A stretch of 64,000 bases of DNA from Achromobacter pestifer (GTDB taxonomy: Bacteria > Pseudomonadota > Gammaproteobacteria > Burkholderiales > Burkholderiaceae_B). The stretch spans positions 5,332,001-5,396,000 of the forward strand of contig NZ_CP053985.1 in assembly GCF_013267355.1 (NCBI RefSeq). Direction: 5' to 3'. Shown here one piece after another: positions 16,848 through 24,885 of the stretch; position 1 is the stretch's first letter, and every line of letters begins with the position of its first letter. Position numbers and translations under genes: made by a program. The notes beneath the pieces are model-generated. The model saw only the letters and a program-made list of their open reading frames with translations, had not been told where the DNA came from and did no database searches.

Positions 16848-17594
16848 TCACCTGGCGTCGTGGAAGATGATGCCCAGCGTGTGCCGCTCTCCCTTGCGCA
16901 GCCGGCTGACGCCGTGCCGCAGATTGGCGCGGTAGTAGCCGCGCGCCGACCGCACTGGCCTGTGGTTGACGGCAAGCACCACGGCATCGCCTTGCCGCAA
17001 GGGCACCACGTCGGCCCGCCCGGGCTGTCTGGGATTGCTCTCGGCCAGCAGCAGCTCGCCGCCCTCGAAATCGCGTCCTGGCTGATTGAGCAGGACGATG
17101 GCCTGGAACGGAAAGACATGGTCGCCGTACAGGTCCTGGTGCAGGCAGCAATAGTCGTCGGCTTGGTAGCGCAGCAGCAGCGGCGTGGGCCGGCGCTGTC
17201 CGGCGGCGTGGCAGATCTCCTGGAATTCGTCATGCGTTGCGGGAAAGCGCGCTTCGATGCGCATGGCGGCATGCCAGCGGTTGGCGATGGGCGCCAGGCG
17301 CGGGTAGAGCGATTGCCGCAAGCCTTCGACGATGCCGGGCAGCGGATAGCTGAAGTACTTGTACTCGCCCCGGCCGAACGCGTAGCGCTCCATCACGATG
17401 CGGCTGCGAAAGCGCGCCTCGTCGCCATAGCCGCCCGCAAGTTCCTCGCACTGGGCCTGTGTCAGCAGGGCAGGCAGCACGGCATGGCCGTCGCGGCCGA
17501 GACCGTCTTCGACGGCCTGCCAGTCCGCCGCCGCGATCCGGGTTTCAGGCAGGCCGTGCAGCATGGTCGATGTAGGCATGGCGGCGGTTGGCAT
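16848..17594 (-). CDS. 2-oxoglutarate/Fe(II)-dependent oxygenase (COG3826-type), paralogue A
   Basis: A 248-residue jelly-roll oxygenase. The 2-His-1-Asp iron triad is intact: His152-x-Asp154 in LHQDLYG and distal His227 in LRHGVSRLR. Arg237 probably binds 2-oxoglutarate. The block FRSRIVMERYAFGRGEYKYF is shared with paralogue C. The family (PF09859, as I recall it) has been annotated as acting on damaged DNA, but no substrate is proven. It is the last of three tandem homologues on the minus strand; its ATG overlaps the stop of paralogue B by one base (TAATG), implying coupled translation. Confidence 0.85.
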   Translation of the reverse strand: MPTAAMPTSTMLHGLPETRIAAADWQAVEDGLGRDGHAVLPALLTQAQCEELAGGYGDEARFRSRIVMERYAFGRGEYKYFSYPLPGIVEGLRQSLYPRLAPIANRWHAAMRIEARFPATHDEFQEICHAAGQRRPTPLLLRYQADDYCCLHQDLYGDHVFPFQAIVLLNQPGRDFEGGELLLAESNPRQPGRADVVPLRQGDAVVLAVNHRPVRSARGYYRANLRHGVSRLRKGERHTLGIIFHDAR

Positions 17595-18313
17595 TACGGG
17601 GCATTGTAAAAGAACAGTTCCAGGCCGACGCGTACACCGTTGCGCACCCGGCTGACGGCATGCTTGAGGTTGACGCGGTAATAGCCCTTGGAACCGTGGA
17701 AGGGGCGTTCGGCCGTGGCGATGATGGCGACGTCGCCGAAACCGAGCGGCGCCACCAGCGGACGCGACTGCATGCGCGGGCGCTGCTCCGTCATCACGAA
17801 CTCGCCGCCTTGGAAGCCGTCTCCCGGTTCGGACAGGAGCGCGACCACCTGCATGGGGAAGACCAGCAAGCCTTCATTGCGCTGGTGCAGCGCCATGTAG
17901 TCTTCGACGCCGAGCCGGCTCAGGTGCGATTGCGCCCGGGTCTGGCCGGCGTCGCGGTTGCGCTGAAGAAAATCTTCCAGCTCGTCGGGATAGCGCGCGC
18001 GAACGTCCAGACGCTCGTTCCAGCGATTGGCGTGGACGGCCAGTCGACGGTACAGCGCCGTGCGCCATTGCTCCAGCAGCGGGGGCAATCCGGCGTCGAA
18101 GTAATACAGGTCGCCGCGTCCCAGGCCGCCGGATGCCAGGCTCACCCGCCGGGCATGCGGCGCGTCGGCCTGCCGCGCCAGACTGCGCGCCAGCTCCGCG
18201 TCCAGCAGTCCGGGCAGCACGGCGTAGCCTTCGGCATCGAGCTGCGATCCGATGTCCGTCCAGTCCAGGCGGTCCAGGCTGGTTTCGAGGGCGGTCATGC
18301 CGCTGTCATGCAT
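17594..18313 (-). CDS. 2-oxoglutarate/Fe(II) oxygenase-like protein, paralogue B, iron ligand Asp replaced by Arg
   Basis: A 239-residue homologue of the flanking oxygenases. Where A and C have the iron-binding HQD, this protein reads His143-Gln-Arg145 (LHQRNEGLLVFPMQ). The distal His218 and the probable 2-oxoglutarate Arg228 remain. The conserved FRSRIVM-FGRGEYKYF block is also degenerate (RRVSLASGGLGRGDLYYF). The frame itself is intact, so this looks like functional divergence, perhaps a non-catalytic partner, rather than decay. The start at 18313 is chosen because GAGGA precedes it at good spacing. An upstream ATGATG at 18352 overlapping the stop of paralogue C is the alternative. Confidence 0.8.
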   Translation of the reverse strand: MHDSGMTALETSLDRLDWTDIGSQLDAEGYAVLPGLLDAELARSLARQADAPHARRVSLASGGLGRGDLYYFDAGLPPLLEQWRTALYRRLAVHANRWNERLDVRARYPDELEDFLQRNRDAGQTRAQSHLSRLGVEDYMALHQRNEGLLVFPMQVVALLSEPGDGFQGGEFVMTEQRPRMQSRPLVAPLGFGDVAIIATAERPFHGSKGYYRVNLKHAVSRVRNGVRVGLELFFYNAP

Positions 18314-18348
18314 GGGGTCCTCATCGATGTTCGGATGCGGGCGCGGCA

Positions 18349-19044
18349 TCATGCCGCGTCATGGAAAATGAGGCCCACGGTGTGGCGCCGCCCGCTGCGC
18401 ACGCGGCTCACGCCGTGCCGCATGGCGACCTTGCGCGGCCCGCGCGCGCCCGCCGCGGGCCGTTGATTGACGGTGAACACCAGCGCGTCGCCCTGGCCCA
18501 GGGCCACGACCTCGGCGCGCTGGCTTCTGGCTGCAAGCTCGGTCATGACGAACTCGCCGCCGGTGAAATCCTTGGCCGGCTCGGACAGCAGAATGGCGAC
18601 CTGCAGCGGAAACACAAGCTCGCCATAGAGATCCTGGTGCAGGCAGTTGTAATCGTCCTCGCCGTACTGCAGCATCAGCGGCGTGGGGCGGGTCTGGCCC
18701 GCCTGGTGGCAGCGTTGCAGGTAGTCGTCCAGCCCGGCCGGGTAATGCGCGGCCGTGCGCAGCCGCTGGTTCCAGCGGTTGGCGATCGGCGCCAGCCGCG
18801 CATAGAGCGCGTGGCGCAGCTGATCGAGCAGCGGCGGCAAGGGGTAGGCGAAGTACTTGTACTCGCCGCGTCCAAAGCCATGGCGCGCCATGACGATGCG
18901 CGAGCGAAAGCGCGCGTCATCCGGGTACAAGGCGGCGAGCGCGCGGCATTGCGCGGGCGTCAACATGCCGGGCAAAACGGCGTTGCCGCGGGCATCGAGC
19001 GCATGCTCCACGTTTTCCCAGTCATAGTCGGCAGCTTCCTTCAT
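18349..19044 (-). CDS. 2-oxoglutarate/Fe(II)-dependent oxygenase (COG3826-type), paralogue C
   Basis: A 231-residue oxygenase, the first gene of the tandem trio. The iron triad is His136-x-Asp138 (LHQDLYGELVFP) and His210 (MRHGVSRVR), with Arg220 as likely 2-oxoglutarate ligand. It shares the FRSRIVM-FGRGEYKYF-YPLPPLL block with paralogue A. The upstream region to the dUTPase gene is short and contains that gene's terminator, so the trio probably has its own promoter between about 19050 and 19160. The substrate is unknown. Confidence 0.87.
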   Translation of the reverse strand: MKEAADYDWENVEHALDARGNAVLPGMLTPAQCRALAALYPDDARFRSRIVMARHGFGRGEYKYFAYPLPPLLDQLRHALYARLAPIANRWNQRLRTAAHYPAGLDDYLQRCHQAGQTRPTPLMLQYGEDDYNCLHQDLYGELVFPLQVAILLSEPAKDFTGGEFVMTELAARSQRAEVVALGQGDALVFTVNQRPAAGARGPRKVAMRHGVSRVRSGRRHTVGLIFHDAA

Positions 19045-19161
19045 GTCCTAGTCCCCCGCTTGCCGCGGCGCGCATACCCGGCCCTCCCTGTGATTACAGG
19101 CGTGGCCAGTGTAGAAATCCACCGCCTTTTTGAAACTCCGTTTGTTGCGCTTGCATTCCCC

Positions 19162-19192
19162 AAAACAAAAAACGCCGCGGAAGCGGCGTTTT
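19162..19192 (-). terminator. Intrinsic terminator downstream of the dUTPase gene
   Basis: A 10-bp stem (AAAACGCCGC / GCGGCGTTTT) with loop GGAA. Read on the minus strand it is followed by a T-rich tract, fitting termination of the dUTPase transcript before the oxygenase trio. Confidence 0.8.
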
Positions 19193-19216
19193 CAGGCGGG
19201 CAGGAACCGTCGCGGC

Positions 19217-19903
19217 TCAGAGGCGCGAATAGGCCTGCTCCAGCTCGCGATGCAGCTGGTCGGCGAAATCCTCGCGCGCGGGATCCAGCTGCGACAGCAG
19301 GCGGGCCAACACGACATTGTCTTCCTCGCCGTTCCAGATCTTGATGTAGGTGCCTTCCTTGTAGCCATGCTGCTGGCGGAAGATGTTCAGCACGTTCTTG
19401 GACACGTATTGGGTGTAGGCGTCGTTCCAGCTCATCTCGCAGGACGTCATGGTCTGTTCCAGCACCTTGAAGCTGGCGCGTCCGCACACGGCCAGGCCGC
19501 CGATCAGTTCCAGCAGCTCGGGCACGTTCAACTGATCCAGCGCATGGGTCTTGCCGTCCAGCGCGACCGAGGCCGGGCCGGACAGGTCGGCGACCAGCGC
19601 GCCGGCCGCGGCGCCGATGTCGCCGCGGGACTGGACGATGGTGTGCGACAGATAGAAGTGCAGGATGTCCACCAGCTCCATCTGCACTTGCGGCAGGTCG
19701 ATGGTCTGCTTCTTCCACCACTTCCAGCCGTAGTGTTCCAGCGCTTCGGCGGATTCGACGAAGGCGGCGCGCAGGAAGCGGGCTCCGCCGTTGACCCAAT
19801 CCGGATTGATCATGCTGTTCAAGTGGCCCTGCAGCTTCAGCATCGTGGCCGCCTGGGCCTGGTTCAATCCGACTACGTTATTCACTTTCACTCCGGGGTT
19901 CAT
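19217..19903 (-). CDS. Dimeric (all-alpha) dUTP diphosphatase
   Basis: A 228-residue helical protein of the dimeric dUTPase/MazG-related family, not the trimeric Dut fold. The metal-binding motifs are visible: Glu50-x-x-Glu53 in VESAEALEHYGWKWWKK and Glu76-x-x-Asp79 in MELVDILHFYLS. The C-terminal family motif YKEGTYIKIWNGEEDN is also intact. It hydrolyses dUTP (and often dUDP) to dUMP, keeping uracil out of DNA. The ATG at 19903 is chosen at the start of conserved sequence. A terminator follows at 19162-19192. Confidence 0.88.
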   Translation of the reverse strand: MNPGVKVNNVVGLNQAQAATMLKLQGHLNSMINPDWVNGGARFLRAAFVESAEALEHYGWKWWKKQTIDLPQVQMELVDILHFYLSHTIVQSRGDIGAAAGALVADLSGPASVALDGKTHALDQLNVPELLELIGGLAVCGRASFKVLEQTMTSCEMSWNDAYTQYVSKNVLNIFRQQHGYKEGTYIKIWNGEEDNVVLARLLSQLDPAREDFADQLHRELEQAYSRL

Positions 19904-19971
19904 GGGTCTTTCGACAGCGGCGGAAATGTTAGCACCATTGCCCGTGGGCGCCGCGCCGCCCGTTGCCGCAA

Positions 19972-20499
19972 TCAGGCCTCGCCATCCTTGCGGTACGAGG
20001 AGCGCTTGAGCGGAGGCAGCGGCGTCTTGTTGCGCGGGTTGCGCGCGTTGCGGGCCGCCTTGAACAGCATGATGGCGAAGAAGGCCAGGAAGACGGCCGG
20101 CATGGCCTCGTCCAGGTCGAAGCCGGGGCCGCGCAGGGCTTCGAAGATGATGCGCGCCGCGGCCCAGCCCGCCAGGACGCCGCCCACGGTCAGGATGACG
20201 CCGATCTTGCGCTGGGTGGCGTGGCGGGCCATGGATACCGTGGCGGCGTCCTCCTGGCCAGGAGCCGTGGGGGCCTGCCGGGATTGCAGCGGAGGCGGGG
20301 CAGGATTGCCCCAAGGAGCGCTGGATAGCGTATCGGATCGGGGGGCAGGCGCGGGCGGCGGCGGAGGAACGGGGGTGGCCGACTGCCGGGATCCGGCGCG
20401 CTTGTTCGGAACCTGGCCGGGCGTCGTGCCGCCTGCGCGCGTCAGATTCTCGATGTAGCGCGCGAAATCGCCATTCCTGGGTTCCCCGTCTATGGCCAT
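19972..20499 (-). CDS. Hypothetical membrane protein with proline-rich linker (175 aa)
   Basis: Not recognised as a named family. Residues 1-40 are polar. Residues 41-80 are rich in Pro and Ala (VPPPPPAPAPR). Two hydrophobic segments follow at about residues 98-118 and 130-150, and the C terminus is strongly basic (RNARNPRNKTPLPPLKRSSYRK). The layout suggests a small inner-membrane protein with cytoplasmic tails. It starts 16 bases after the DedA stop on the same strand and is probably co-transcribed with it. Confidence 0.7.
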   Translation of the reverse strand: MAIDGEPRNGDFARYIENLTRAGGTTPGQVPNKRAGSRQSATPVPPPPPAPAPRSDTLSSAPWGNPAPPPLQSRQAPTAPGQEDAATVSMARHATQRKIGVILTVGGVLAGWAAARIIFEALRGPGFDLDEAMPAVFLAFFAIMLFKAARNARNPRNKTPLPPLKRSSYRKDGEA

Positions 20500-20515
20500 T
20501 GCCCCTCTCTCCGGT

Positions 20516-21154
20516 TCAGTTGCCGCGGCGTTGGCGCGCCGGGACCCGGCGCTTGCGCAGCATGGCTATCAACAGCCCGCATCCTAGCAGCACCGAGAGT
20601 CCCGCGCCGACCATCATGGCAATCTGTTGGGCATTGTCGGCCGTGCCCAGGCTGCGCGCCGTGATGTAGCCCGGCGCCAGCATCAGCGGCATCCACAGAA
20701 TGGCGGAGGCGACGTTGGCCACCTGGAAGCGGCTGTGCCCCATGCCCATCACCCCGGCGACGGTGGGGATGGTGGAGCGGATGGGTCCCAGGAAGCGGCC
20801 GATCAGCACCGAGGCGAAGCCGTAGCGGTAGAAGAACAGGCGGGCGCGCGCCACGCCGCTGCGCTGTTGCTTCAGCGGCCAGCGGCGCAGGATGCCGGGG
20901 CCGGCCCAGCGGCCCAGCCAGTAGGACAGGGCATCGCCCACGATGGCGCCGGCAATGCCCCAGGCGATGATGCCCCAGGGGTTCAGGGTGCCCGCGCCGA
21001 TCAGGCCGCCGGTCAGCAGCATCAGGGCCGTGGCCGGGATGAACAGGCCCAGCAACACCATCGATTCGCCCAGGGTGAGCAGGAAAGTGATCGGCCCCGC
21101 CCAAGCCTGGTTGGCCTCGATGAACAACCCGATCTGGTCGATGTATTGGTCCAT
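20516..21154 (-). CDS. DedA family inner-membrane protein (SNARE-associated/VTT domain)
   Basis: A 212-residue polytopic protein. DedA hallmarks are IPATALMLLTGGLIGAG, the conserved GDALSYWLGRWAG block, and the basic motif YGFASVLIGRFLGPIRSTIP, whose arginines are required for function in characterised DedA proteins. The family includes undecaprenyl-phosphate and phospholipid flippases. The ATG at 21154 follows the divergent promoter region shared with the YdjM-like gene. It is followed by a small membrane protein in the same orientation. Confidence 0.92.
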   Translation of the reverse strand: MDQYIDQIGLFIEANQAWAGPITFLLTLGESMVLLGLFIPATALMLLTGGLIGAGTLNPWGIIAWGIAGAIVGDALSYWLGRWAGPGILRRWPLKQQRSGVARARLFFYRYGFASVLIGRFLGPIRSTIPTVAGVMGMGHSRFQVANVASAILWMPLMLAPGYITARSLGTADNAQQIAMMVGAGLSVLLGCGLLIAMLRKRRVPARQRRGN

Positions 21155-21260
21155 ATATATGAAGTTGAAAATTAGCTGAACGCAATCAGGTATGTTAACG
21201 CCTGCGGAAACGGCCGTGCGCCGTATAGTCCGTCTGGATGAAGCTAATTGTTGGAGAGTT

Positions 21261-22301
21261 ATGGATTCGGTTACGCAGGCGGTGCTGGGCGCGGGCATAC
21301 AGGGCGCCCTGCTGGGGCGGGTGCAGGGGCGCCGGGCGTTGATCTACGGCGCGGCGCTGGCCACGGTGCCGGATCTGGACGTCCTGATGCGCTATCCGGA
21401 CCCGGTGTCGCTCATGACCTACCACCGCGGCTTCTCGCACTCGGTCTTCGTGCTGACCGGCCTGGCGGTTTTCCTGGCCTGGCTGATCCGCAAGTACTGG
21501 CCGCAGGCGCCATACAGCGGGCGCCGGCTGTTCCTGACCTTATGGCTGGTGCTGGTGACCCATCCGGTGCTGGACGCCTTCACGGTCTACGGCACGCAGC
21601 TGTTCTGGCCGCTGGCGCGCATACCCGAAAGCTGGGCCGCCGTGTTCATCATCGATCCGGTCTATACCGTGCCTTTGCTGCTGGCGGTGCTGTTCGCCAT
21701 CGGCTTCGGCATGACGCTGACGGCGCGCCGGCTGCTGGCCGCGGCGCTGGTGTTCAGCACCGCCTACCTGGGATTCGGGCTGGCCGCGCGCATTGTCGCC
21801 GAGGACCGCGTGCGCGAGGCGATGCAGGCGCAGGGCATCGCGCTCAGCGAACTGCGCGCCGTGCCCATGCCTTTCAATACGCTGGTGTGGCGCGTCATCG
21901 CCAAGACGCCCGACGGCCACTATTACGAGTCGGTCAGCAGCCTGTTCGACCGGGAGCCGCCGGAATGGCTGCGCCAGCCGCTCAACCTGGACGTGGCGCA
22001 AACGTTGGCGGATGTGCCGCTGCATCAGCGCCTGCGCTGGTTCACGGACGATTGGCTGCGCTACGACGTCATCGGCAACGCCCTGGTGGTCACGGACCTG
22101 CGCATGGGCATGGCGGGGCATTACACCTTCCGCTTCAAGATGGCCGAACGCGCGGCGGACGGCAGCTGGCAGGCGGTGACGCCCTCCAGCTGGCCCACCG
22201 AGCGCGGCGGGTGGGCTGAGCTGAAGCTGGTGCTGGCCCGCATCCTGCATGCGCAGCCGCCCCTGCCGCTGGCGCAGTGGTCGGAGCTGTCGACCAGGTA
22301 G
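21261..22301 (+). CDS. YdjM-like metal-dependent membrane hydrolase (PF04307 family)
   Basis: A 346-residue protein with four or five N-terminal membrane helices carrying the family histidines: YHRGFSHSV near residue 55 and THPVLDAF near residue 100, probable metal ligands. A soluble C-terminal part of about 150 residues follows. A GGAGAG site lies six bases before the ATG at 21261. It is a stand-alone gene divergent from DedA. The exact reaction is unknown; E. coli YdjM is LexA-regulated, but no LexA box is evident here. Confidence 0.85.
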   Translation: MDSVTQAVLGAGIQGALLGRVQGRRALIYGAALATVPDLDVLMRYPDPVSLMTYHRGFSHSVFVLTGLAVFLAWLIRKYWPQAPYSGRRLFLTLWLVLVTHPVLDAFTVYGTQLFWPLARIPESWAAVFIIDPVYTVPLLLAVLFAIGFGMTLTARRLLAAALVFSTAYLGFGLAARIVAEDRVREAMQAQGIALSELRAVPMPFNTLVWRVIAKTPDGHYYESVSSLFDREPPEWLRQPLNLDVAQTLADVPLHQRLRWFTDDWLRYDVIGNALVVTDLRMGMAGHYTFRFKMAERAADGSWQAVTPSSWPTERGGWAELKLVLARILHAQPPLPLAQWSELSTR

Positions 22302-22310
22302 GGACGTGAT

Positions 22311-23738
22311 TTACGTCACGGCCGGCGGCCGCGGCAGCGGCGAGCAGGCCTGCTCGTAGGCTTCGGCCGCCTGCAGCAGCTGCAGGTCGGCGTGGCAAGG
22401 GGCAACCAGCTGCAAACCCACCGGCAGGCCATCCTGGCCCAGGCCGCAAGGCAGGCTGACGGCCGGGTGGCCGGTCAGGTTGAACAGCATGGTCCATGGA
22501 TACCAATGGGCGCGGATGTCGCCGTACGAGCGGCCGTCGATGTCCATGGTGTCGAATATGTCCGTACCCAGCGGCAAGGCGGTGCGCGACATGGTCGGCA
22601 TGGCCAGCAGGTCGGCCTGGCCGAACAGCGCCTGCACCTTGCGGTAGAGGGCGGTGCGGGCAAACATGGCTTCCTGGTATTGCTGGGCGCTGAACGCCGC
22701 GGCCGTGGCGATCTGCCGCCGGAAGGTGGGGCTGTAGGCGTCGGGTTCGCGCTCGATCAGGGGCAGGAAGCGGGTGCGCCAGACCGTGTGGTTGATGACG
22801 CGCCAGATCGGCTCGACATCGAAGCCCGCGCCGTCGAAGGGTTCGACTTCCGCACCCAAATCGGCCAGGCGCGCCAGCGCCGCCTCGAAGGCGCGGCGCA
22901 CGTCGGCAGCCACGGGGCGGCCGGGCGGGGCGGCGCAATAGCGTATGCGTTTGCCGCGCAGCGTCTCGGGGGCGGCGGCCGCGCCGGCGTAGTCGGCCCT
23001 GGGCACGCCCAGGGACCACGGATCGCAGTCATGCGGGCCGGCCATGGCCGCCATCATCAAGCGGGTATCGGCCACGGTGCGCGTGGTCGGCGTGACATAG
23101 GTCTGGTTGCCGATGGCGTCCTGCGCCTGGCTGTGCGGTATCGCGCCCAGGCTTTGCTTGAATCCCACCACGCCGTTGCACGCCGCGGGAATGCGGGTGG
23201 AGCCGCCGCCATCGGTGGCCACCGCCAGCGCCGTGATGCCGGCGGCCGTTGCCGCCGCGGCGCCGCCGCTCGAACCGCCGCAGGTGCGGTCCAGGTTCCA
23301 GGCGTTGCGGGTGTGGCCGAACAGCGGGGAATCGGTCATGGACTTGGAGCCGAACTCCGGTGTGGTGGTCTTGCCGATCAGGATGGCGCCTTGCTGGCGC
23401 AGCCGCGCCACGGCCACGGCGTCTTCGGTTGGTACGTTCGCGCTGAACGGCACGGCGCCGAAGGTGGTCCGCACGCCGGCGGTATTGACCAGGTCCTTCA
23501 CTGTGTAGGGCAGGCCGTGCAAGAGGCCCGGCGCATCGCCGCGCATCAGCGCGGCCTCGGCGAGCCGGGCCTCGGTCATGGCCTCGTCCGCGCACAGCGT
23601 GATGAAACAGTTCAGGACGGGCTGCAGCCGCTCGGCCCGGTCCAGCGAGGCGCGCACCAGTTCGACCGGGGACACCGCCTTGGTTCGGACCAGGCGCGCG
23701 GCCTCGACCGCGCTCAACTCACATAGGGAATCGCGCAT
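22311..23738 (-). CDS. Amidase (amidase-signature family)
   Basis: A 475-residue amidase with the complete Ser-cisSer-Lys triad: Lys81 (YTVKDLVN), Ser156 (TCGGSSGGA) and nucleophile Ser180 (ATDGGGSTRIP). The spacings of 75 and 24 residues match those in characterised members such as FAAH. It hydrolyses an amide to acid and ammonia in the cytoplasm. It lies 16 bases downstream of a Bug receptor gene in the same operon, so the receptor may bind the amide or the resulting acid. A LysR regulator is divergent from the pair. Confidence 0.93.
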   Translation of the reverse strand: MRDSLCELSAVEAARLVRTKAVSPVELVRASLDRAERLQPVLNCFITLCADEAMTEARLAEAALMRGDAPGLLHGLPYTVKDLVNTAGVRTTFGAVPFSANVPTEDAVAVARLRQQGAILIGKTTTPEFGSKSMTDSPLFGHTRNAWNLDRTCGGSSGGAAAATAAGITALAVATDGGGSTRIPAACNGVVGFKQSLGAIPHSQAQDAIGNQTYVTPTTRTVADTRLMMAAMAGPHDCDPWSLGVPRADYAGAAAAPETLRGKRIRYCAAPPGRPVAADVRRAFEAALARLADLGAEVEPFDGAGFDVEPIWRVINHTVWRTRFLPLIEREPDAYSPTFRRQIATAAAFSAQQYQEAMFARTALYRKVQALFGQADLLAMPTMSRTALPLGTDIFDTMDIDGRSYGDIRAHWYPWTMLFNLTGHPAVSLPCGLGQDGLPVGLQLVAPCHADLQLLQAAEAYEQACSPLPRPPAVT

Positions 23739-23754
23739 CGCGTGTACGTTCCGC

Positions 23755-24747
23755 CTATTCGTCGAAGGAAATGCCGGCGGCCTTGACGATGGGGGCCCAG
23801 TGCGCGCGCTCCACGCCGATGCGGCGCTTGGCGGCCTGCGCGTCCTGGGGTTCGACCAGGAAGCCCGCGGTTTGCAGTTTTTCCACCAGCGCCGGCCGCT
23901 TGCCGGCCGCGACGAAAGCCCGTTCCAGCTGGGCGACGGTGGCGTCCGGCGTGGCCGCGGGCGCGTACACGCCGTACCAGCTGGCGGCATGCTGGTACTG
24001 CGGATAGCCCTGTTCCAGCAGCGTCGGCACATCGGGCAGGGTGGGCAGGCGGCGGCTGCCGGCCACGCCCAGGAATTTCACCTTGCCGGCGTTGTACAGG
24101 GGCAGCATGCTGGCGACGGCGTCCCAGCCCATCGACACCTCGCCGCCCGCCACGTCCACCAGCATCGGCGCCGCGCCGCGGTAGAGCACGGGCACGACCT
24201 CCAGGCCGTTCTGGCCGCCCATTTCTATCGTGCCCAGTTGGCCGGGGCTGCCTTGCGTCGCCAGGCCCAGGGTCGCCTTGGCGCGCGCCTGTTTGGCCCA
24301 TTGCACGTATTCGGCCATGTTGCCGTAGGGCTGGGCGGCGCCCGTGACGGCGCCGGTGGGCACGTCCGCCACCAGGGCGACCGGGCGCAAGTCATGGTCC
24401 GGGTCGTATCCCAGCTTTTTGTAGGTCAGCGGAAAGATCACGAACATCGGCGACGAGCCCAGGTACAACGTGAGCCCGTCCGGCTTGGCGCGTTTGACCG
24501 CGTCGAATCCCAGGCGGCCCGACGCGCCGGGGCGGTTTTCGACGATGACATTGGCGTAGCCCGCTGCCTGCAGCTGTTCGGCATAGGCGCGGGCCACGGC
24601 GTCGGCGGCCCCGCCCGCCGCGTAGCCGACCACCAGGCGCACGAGCTTGTCGCCGCCGCCCGCTTCCTGGGCCATTGTGCTGGGTGGCAGGCACGCCGCG
24701 GTCGCGGCGGCAAGGATGAAGGCGATAAGTCGGCTGCGGTTTGGCAA
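23755..24747 (-). CDS. Bug family (TctC-like) periplasmic receptor
   Basis: A 330-residue receptor with a signal peptide (LIAFILAAATAACLPPSTMAQ). Family segments are VRLVVGYAAGGAADAVAR, VIVENRPGASGRLG and KPDGLTLYLG. It is the first gene of the Bug-amidase operon. The conserved ligand loop after PDG is present but the protein lacks the usual YRG/YKG wording in one place (LYRGAAPMLVDVAGG). The ligand is unknown, plausibly an amide or carboxylate. Confidence 0.92.
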   Translation of the reverse strand: MPNRSRLIAFILAAATAACLPPSTMAQEAGGGDKLVRLVVGYAAGGAADAVARAYAEQLQAAGYANVIVENRPGASGRLGFDAVKRAKPDGLTLYLGSSPMFVIFPLTYKKLGYDPDHDLRPVALVADVPTGAVTGAAQPYGNMAEYVQWAKQARAKATLGLATQGSPGQLGTIEMGGQNGLEVVPVLYRGAAPMLVDVAGGEVSMGWDAVASMLPLYNAGKVKFLGVAGSRRLPTLPDVPTLLEQGYPQYQHAASWYGVYAPAATPDATVAQLERAFVAAGKRPALVEKLQTAGFLVEPQDAQAAKRRIGVERAHWAPIVKAAGISFDE

Positions 24748-24885
24748 GGCGGTCTCCTGTGTGCGCTGTATAGGCTCCTGCGGGCTTGACGTCCGCGGAT
24801 CGGCTCATGGCCACGCGTTATGCCGGTATCATCGTTCCGCTTGGGTTTACCGTATAGTGAATTATTCGCCTATGGGGTTGAGAAA

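Noticed and set aside
17594..18352. Paralogue B of the oxygenases as a pseudogene
   Set aside because: The frame is intact over its full length, the distal His and 2-oxoglutarate Arg are kept, and it is coupled to both neighbours. Only the HxD aspartate and one motif differ.
21192..21260. Longer start for the YdjM-like protein at 21192
   Set aside because: The extra 23 residues lack hydrophobic or conserved character, and the ATG at 21261 has a clear GGAGAG site at proper spacing.
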